Source: Ectocarpus siliculosus
Lineage: Eukaryota; Sar; Phaeophyceae; Ectocarpales; Ectocarpaceae
DNA length: 11,626 bases
Assembly (NCBI GenBank): GCA_000310025.1
Contig: FN649731.1
Location: 502,190 to 513,815 of the forward strand
Reading direction: 5' to 3'
In this document: piece by piece, positions 7,976 to 11,626 of the stretch
Layout: every line of letters starts with the position of its first letter
Numbering within the stretch: the stretch's first letter is position 1
Made by a program: the position numbers and the translations under genes
Notes under the pieces: model-generated
Database searches by the model: none
What the model was told of the DNA's origin: nothing
What the model saw: only the letters and a program-made list of their open reading frames with translations

Positions 7976-8212
7976 CTGTGCCAATGATGCGAGGGTGCAT
8001 GATTGCAATAGCATTGGAGATTTCTGTCCTGTCGGTGCCGGCTTCTCCTGCATCACCTCCGCGTCCTGACATCCCAGCGGTGAGTGTGCTTGTTCAGTGA
8101 GTTGAGAGAGCGCTAGTTCTACGGCAGCATCTTGCTGTACTGCTGTACTGTCGAGCAACCCCAGCAGATCTTCGGAGATCCGGGGGCTCAATAATGCAAT
8201 ATATAAAAAACT
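7976..8212 (-). CDS. Possible internal exon of an unidentified minus-strand gene
   Basis: Between an acceptor-like GATTGCAG (AG at 8214-8213) and a donor CACAG|GTTGGT (GT at 7975-7974) the minus frame is open for 79 codons without an ATG at the beginning. It contains LSPRISEDLLGLLDSTAVQQ and then DAAVELALSQLTEQ, which look like amphipathic helices with normal codon use, followed by a Pro/Ser/Gln-rich part. No domain recognised. It lies next to the promoter region of the + strand PHD gene, so upstream exons would have to overlap that gene's 5' UTR. A competing minus frame at 7764-8072 is open too, which lowers confidence. It may be a 5' exon of the ERCC1-fold gene. Confidence 0.25.
8200..8208 (+). 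promoter_or_regulatory. TATA-like element
   Basis: TATATAAAA lies about 450 bases before the ATG of the PHD-finger gene and could place transcription start near 8235, leaving a 5' UTR of about 425 bases. That UTR would contain an upstream ORF (8261-8629). Position and match only; no transcript evidence. Confidence 0.3.
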
Positions 8213-8660
8213 GCAATCGGGGTAGTCTATTTATTCCAATACGACGGGCCCCACAGGGACATGCACCCCGACGTTGAAGGAGATGTGTCCACGAGAGCGA
8301 GCATTGCTGACAGCTGGCAACGCAAGTGTCAAGACGCAGCGAGACTCAAAATTCCCGGCTGTGCGTTCGCCGTTCGATCTATCAGCCGTAGGAGACCTGG
8401 CGCCCAAAGCAAGCAATCTCACCAGCAGCTAGCTGGCTGCTTGTTGGCGGACCTCAGCCGCAATTCACGTACATTTGTACTCAATCCATCACAGCAGGTC
8501 TACCACCGCCGGAGGAGAACAATCGCTGGAGGTACCCTTTCCCAGACAACGGAATTCGTCAGCCCCGTCCTGAGCACGTCCCTGGGTGTCAAGGAGCAGT
8601 TCTGTGGCCGCTTCCTCCCGCCGGGGTGATTGTTTCGCTGGCGCGTTGAGAGAATACAGC

Positions 8661-10954
8661 ATGGCGAAGAAGGCCAAGGGTGTGGCTGCGGGGAGCGGAG
8701 GAGGAGGCGTGCCCTCCCCGGAGAAGAGGAAGGGGAAACAGGGCAACAGCAAGGGGGGTGCTGCTGCAGGCAAGAAGCCGAAGTGGAACGGGGTGGCGGC
8801 GGAGGAAGAGGCTGTTGTCGCTGCTGCAGATGTAGCAGCAGCTGCTCCCGCTCCGAAGACCAGCAAATCGTCGGCGACAGCGAACGGGGGAGCCGGGCCG
8901 GCGGCATCATCGACCAGGGGCAAGACGAAGCCGACGAAAGCAGCAAACGCAGTAAACGGGCAGGCAGCAGCAGCAGCAGCAGCGTCGGCGCCGACAAGCC
9001 CCGACAAGCCGAAAGCGAAAAAGAAGAAGAACAAGACGCCCAAGAAGCAGCAGCGGCAGGACGACGACACCGCCGTTGCTGCTGCGCCACCGGCCGGAGC
9101 CGTTGCCGCTGCGCCGGCGGCGGCACCAGCTCCCGGCAAAGCATCGAGTGCGGCTAAGGACAAGAAGGTTAAGGGCTCTAGCGCTCCCAAGGCATCGACA
9201 GAGGCGGCTGTCGCCAATGGGGCCGGCAGCAGCAACACCGCCGTTGCTGCGGCACCGGCCGGAGCGGGCACCGAACCGTCACCGCCGGCGGAGGCGCCCG
9301 GCAAAGCATCGACTGCGGCTAAAGGCAAGAAGGGTAAAGGCTCTGGTGCTCCCAAGGTATCGAAAGAGACGGCTGTCGCAAATGAGGGCGGCAGCAGCAA
9401 CGGCGGCGTCAAGCAGGGGAAGCAGACCAAGAAGGCCAGCAAGCAAGTGACCCCGTCGCCGCCACCTGCAGCAGCCTCCTCCTCCTCATCTTCCTCTGCC
9501 TCCGATGGTGGCGGCTCGGCTTCGGACGGCAGCGGTAGCGACGACGATAGTGGCGACGACGGCGAGGAGAAGCAAGCGCCGGCGGCCTCCAAGAAGGCCG
9601 GCGGCACGAAAGCTGCGACCGCAGGCAAGGGAAAGGGACGGGCAGCAGCGGCAACAACAGCAGCAGCAGCAGCAGCAGCGAAGAAAACTGCTACCACGGG
9701 CAAGCGAAAGGCCGGTGGCTCCGCCGGCGCATCCGCCGCCGCTGATGGCGATGCGGACGAAGATACCACCGACACGGACGAGGAGATCACCAGAGACACT
9801 AAGAAAAGCAAGTCGTCTGGTGTGCAACCTCAAGCCCCCCCTCCCAAGCCGGCGGCGCCGGTGCAAGAGGTCCGCCCGCGGGCGTCTTGCGCCAAGTGCA
9901 AGGGCAAGGAGCAAGACCAGGACCAGAACCTGCTCATCTTCTGCGCCGCGTGCGACAGGGGTTTCCACACCAGGTGCCTGGACAAGAAAAAGAGCAAGGA
10001 TGTCGTGCATTGGGTCTGCCAGGAGTGCTTCGATAAGACCAAGTCGGTCTACGAGGTAAGGCTTAGGAAAGTAGACGCTTTCGCAAAGCAAAACGAAGTA
10101 CGTGCTTCGTGCTAGGCACTGCAATGACCTCAAGTGCGTATATCCCTGACATACATGGCCAAGACTTTGTACGATAACATGCCCGCGACGTAGCTGTGTC
10201 CCGTTATAGCTCTTACGGGAGTTGCGGGGGGTGTCACGCGACACCTCTTCTTGTGTCTGGGTCAGAATTTCGTCGTTGCTGAAACGTCGCCGCCCGCCCC
10301 CGTTCCATCTCGCGCCAGCTATTTAGCTACATGCGGCAGAAGCCTCCGCCCCCGAAACAACCACAAGCGCTCAGGCCGGGCACCAGGGTGCGGGCCCCGC
10401 TTCCTCACGACGTCAGCGCCGCACTCCCTCCCACCAAAATTCGTAGACGCTCCCTGTAACAACCCACGTCGATCGCGCAGTACTTCATTGCGCCAACAAA
10501 ACCCGAGTCGACCCCCCCCCCCCCTCCCCCGGTCCCCGCGCCGCTCCTTGGACAACTTCAACAGAGCATTTGCTCGGAGTGCGGCCTAGCGGCCGGGCGC
10601 AAGTGCGCCCTTTGCTCGGCGTGCGGCGGGGCCTTCCATCCGCAGTGCCTTGAGCCGCCGCTCCAGCACCGCCCCCCCGGGAGCACGCCCGGCGCGCTCC
10701 ACGGCAAGAACACCTGGGTGTGCTTCCACTGCGAGTGCGCCATTCCGGTAGTGGTCCCGGCCGGCGAGGACGACCCGGACGCGATGGCTGCGCTCAAGTG
10801 GTCCGCCGGCAGTGGGTTCGGCAAGCCTGCCTTCGAGGGGAAGCTGCGGACGTTCTGGGAGGCGGAGCACGCGAGGGCCGCTCGGGCGCATGAGGAGAGC
10901 ATGCGCAGGAGGCGGGAGCGGCTGGAGGAGGAGAAGAAGATCGCGGAGAAAGAT
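8661..10954 (+). CDS. Tandem PHD-finger nuclear protein (two exons, 3' end beyond window)
   Basis: Exon 1 is 8661-10055 (465 codons) and exon 2 10565-10954 (130 codons); donors GAG|GTAAGG and GAT|GTGAGG, acceptor CAACAG, all phase 0. The start MAKKAKG has A at -3 and G at +4; an in-frame ATG at 8586 is less likely. Residues 1-400 are disordered: Ala, Lys, Gly and Ser rich, with a lysine cluster (116-130, KPKAKKKKNKTPKK) that suits a nuclear signal, a Ser/Asp/Glu tract (about 273-310), polyalanine runs and a duplicated 56-codon block. PHD1 is residues 410-456 (CAKC, FCAACDRGFHTRC, WVCQEC). PHD2 is 468-521 (CSEC, CSACGGAFHPQC, WVCFHC), 11 residues later. Both keep the C4HC3 ligands. After them comes a charged helix with RRRRERLEEEKK. 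The family binds histone H3 tails. The gene probably continues past the window. Confidence 0.85.
8965..8980 (+). repeat. In-frame (GCA)n run encoding alanine
   Basis: Short uninterrupted GCA repeat within the disordered region of the PHD gene, translated as polyalanine. A second and longer run lies at about 9657-9679. Confidence 0.8.
9069..9401 (+). repeat. Tandem duplication of 56 codons inside the PHD gene
   Basis: The block 9069-9236 (168 bases) is followed by a diverged copy 9237-9401 (165 bases). Each begins ACCGCCGTTGCTGC, contains PGKAS(S/T)AAK(D/G)KK.KG and SAPK or GAPK, and ends GGSSN or GAGSSN. Both copies stay in frame. The conserved part is the lysine-rich stretch; the Ala/Pro spacer varies. 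Confidence 0.75.
10056..10564 (+). other. Intron between the two PHD-finger exons
   Basis: A 509-nt GTAAGG...AACAG intron. It carries a C13 run (10512-10524) and further C-rich sequence ahead of the acceptor. In-frame stops appear soon after the donor. It falls in the 11-residue linker between the two fingers. Confidence 0.75.
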
Positions 10955-10972
10955 GTGAGGTTAAGGGGGGCG

Positions 10973-11195
10973 TACTCTCATGACTTTGCATGCTTTTGCG
11001 TGTTGGACTATTGACCTCGCATCCCTACAATGCAAAAACGCGGGTTCGGTGGGCGGGGTTCTCATGTTTTTCGTGTCTTTGTTGTTAGCCCGTTGACCCC
11101 GCAAGCCGGGACGTAGCACGTCGGGTTCTCACCAGCCCAGGCTCGCGTTCACGGGGGGGGCAGGTTGTACTCATGTTTTGCATGCGTGGCCTTGG
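10973..11195 (+). repeat. Dispersed repeat, copy 2, with internal sub-repeats
   Basis: The halves matching the copy at 3308-3408 are at about 10973-11030 and 11092-11150, split by about 60-70 extra bases. Related CTCATG..TTT.GCATGC-like starts occur at about 10977, 11061 and 11171, so this copy appears to be a degenerate tandem of about three units of 85-110 bases. It lies in the intron that follows the second PHD exon. Confidence 0.55.
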
Positions 11196-11555
11196 GTGTT
11201 AGGTCCGCGGGTCCTCGAGAGGACAGGGCATTCGTTTTTCCACAGGACTGGAGATCACGGATGGCCAATCGTTCCTTCCTACTGCGTCAAAGGGGGGAGG
11301 TTGGTGTGGGTCTTCGACGTGCTTGGTTGGCCCTTGGTAGAGGCTGGAGGTCGTACAACGCTGGGAGTTGGTTTGGGGGGGTTGGGTGCGCTTGTGTTGG
11401 CGTTCGTGCGGCTTCGCGGGATTCGTTAGTTACGTGTTTCACCCTGTACTGGTTGCACGGCGTTACGTGTATTTTCCGGTGTTTATTTTCGCATGTTTCT
11501 TTTTTCCATGTGAGCACTATGGGATTGTTGGCGTGTTTGGAGGAAACCATGGGGG

Positions 11556-11626
11556 CGCCCGCCCCCCCCCCCCCCACCCCCCCCTTTGGGGGGAACCAAA
11601 AAAACAATCCTTGGAAAACAAAAATG
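11556..11626. other. Stacked homopolymers at the sequence end
   Basis: Runs of C, then G, then A follow each other through the last 70 bases. This is typical of a low-quality read end or a contig edge next to a gap rather than biology. Features should not be extended through it. Confidence 0.5.

Larger units (their letters stand above)
10955..11626 (+). other. Intron of the PHD gene, continuing to the window edge
   Basis: After the GTGAGG donor the sequence is G/T-rich, contains the dispersed repeat and no clear exon. An acceptor-like TTTTTCCACAG at 11245 opens a phase-0 frame to the end of the window (11246-11626), but its content (Trp, Cys and Phe rich, then Pro from a C run) does not look like this protein. 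Confidence 0.45.

Noticed and set aside
8489-9811. 440-codon open frame on the minus strand
   Set aside because: It lies opposite the PHD gene and is made of Ala, Pro, Leu, Val and Phe runs, as expected when GC-rich Ala/Lys/Ser codons are read from the other strand. The + frame has PHD fingers, good splice sites and a good start.
11246-11626. Open phase-0 frame after an acceptor-like CACAG as a third PHD-gene exon
   Set aside because: Although the phase fits, the content is Trp/Cys/Phe-rich, AT-rich in its middle and ends in a C-run translation; more likely intron.

Overview
The window looks like nuclear DNA of a multicellular stramenopile, most likely an Ectocarpus-like brown alga. This is inference from style: no bacterial operon structure, introns of about 240-710 nt with GT-AG borders, GC-rich exons set in T/C-rich or microsatellite-rich introns, Ala/Lys/Ser-rich disordered proteins with GCN runs, many homopolymers, and closely packed genes on alternating strands. 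Most long open frames here are shadows or spacer. The real genes show up only when short exons are joined by splice sites and phase.

Layout. (1) Bases 3-958, + strand: the 3' end of a gene ending in a leucine-zipper-like coiled coil; one intron (336-907) splits the zipper. (2) About 960-3300: a 2.3-kb spacer with no convincing gene, one weak possible minus-strand exon (2275-2435) and two adjacent inverted repeats (2973-3090). (3) 3290-3430: one copy of a dispersed repeat followed by an 18-base C run. (4) 3690-about 6719, minus strand: a multi-exon gene that I reconstruct as a small ERCC1/XPF-superfamily protein (central nuclease-like domain without catalytic residues, then helix-hairpin-helix repeats). 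Its strand order resembles the meiotic crossover factor SPO16/PTD more than canonical ERCC1; FAAP24 is an alternative. Its introns hold CAA, CAG, AAGAAC and 45-bp tandem repeats. (5) 6720-8200: weak minus-strand exon candidates that may be its 5' end or a separate gene. (6) From a TATA-like box near 8200, + strand: a gene whose coding part starts at 8661 and runs off the window. It has a long basic, Ala-rich disordered N-terminus and two tandem PHD zinc fingers, one per exon. (7) 10955-11626: intron with a second copy of the dispersed repeat, then a homopolymer-stacked tail that looks like a poor-quality contig end.

The genes do not form a functional cluster. The PHD protein is probably a nuclear chromatin reader, the ERCC1-fold protein probably a DNA-repair or meiotic recombination factor, and the first gene is unassigned. 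The best candidate for something not previously described is the ERCC1/SPO16-like gene: it is invisible as a single ORF, has an apparent GC-AG intron, a splice donor lying in a microsatellite, one intron whose phases only fit if a microexon is added, and an uncertain 5' end. All family comparisons were made from memory of family motifs, not by running a search.
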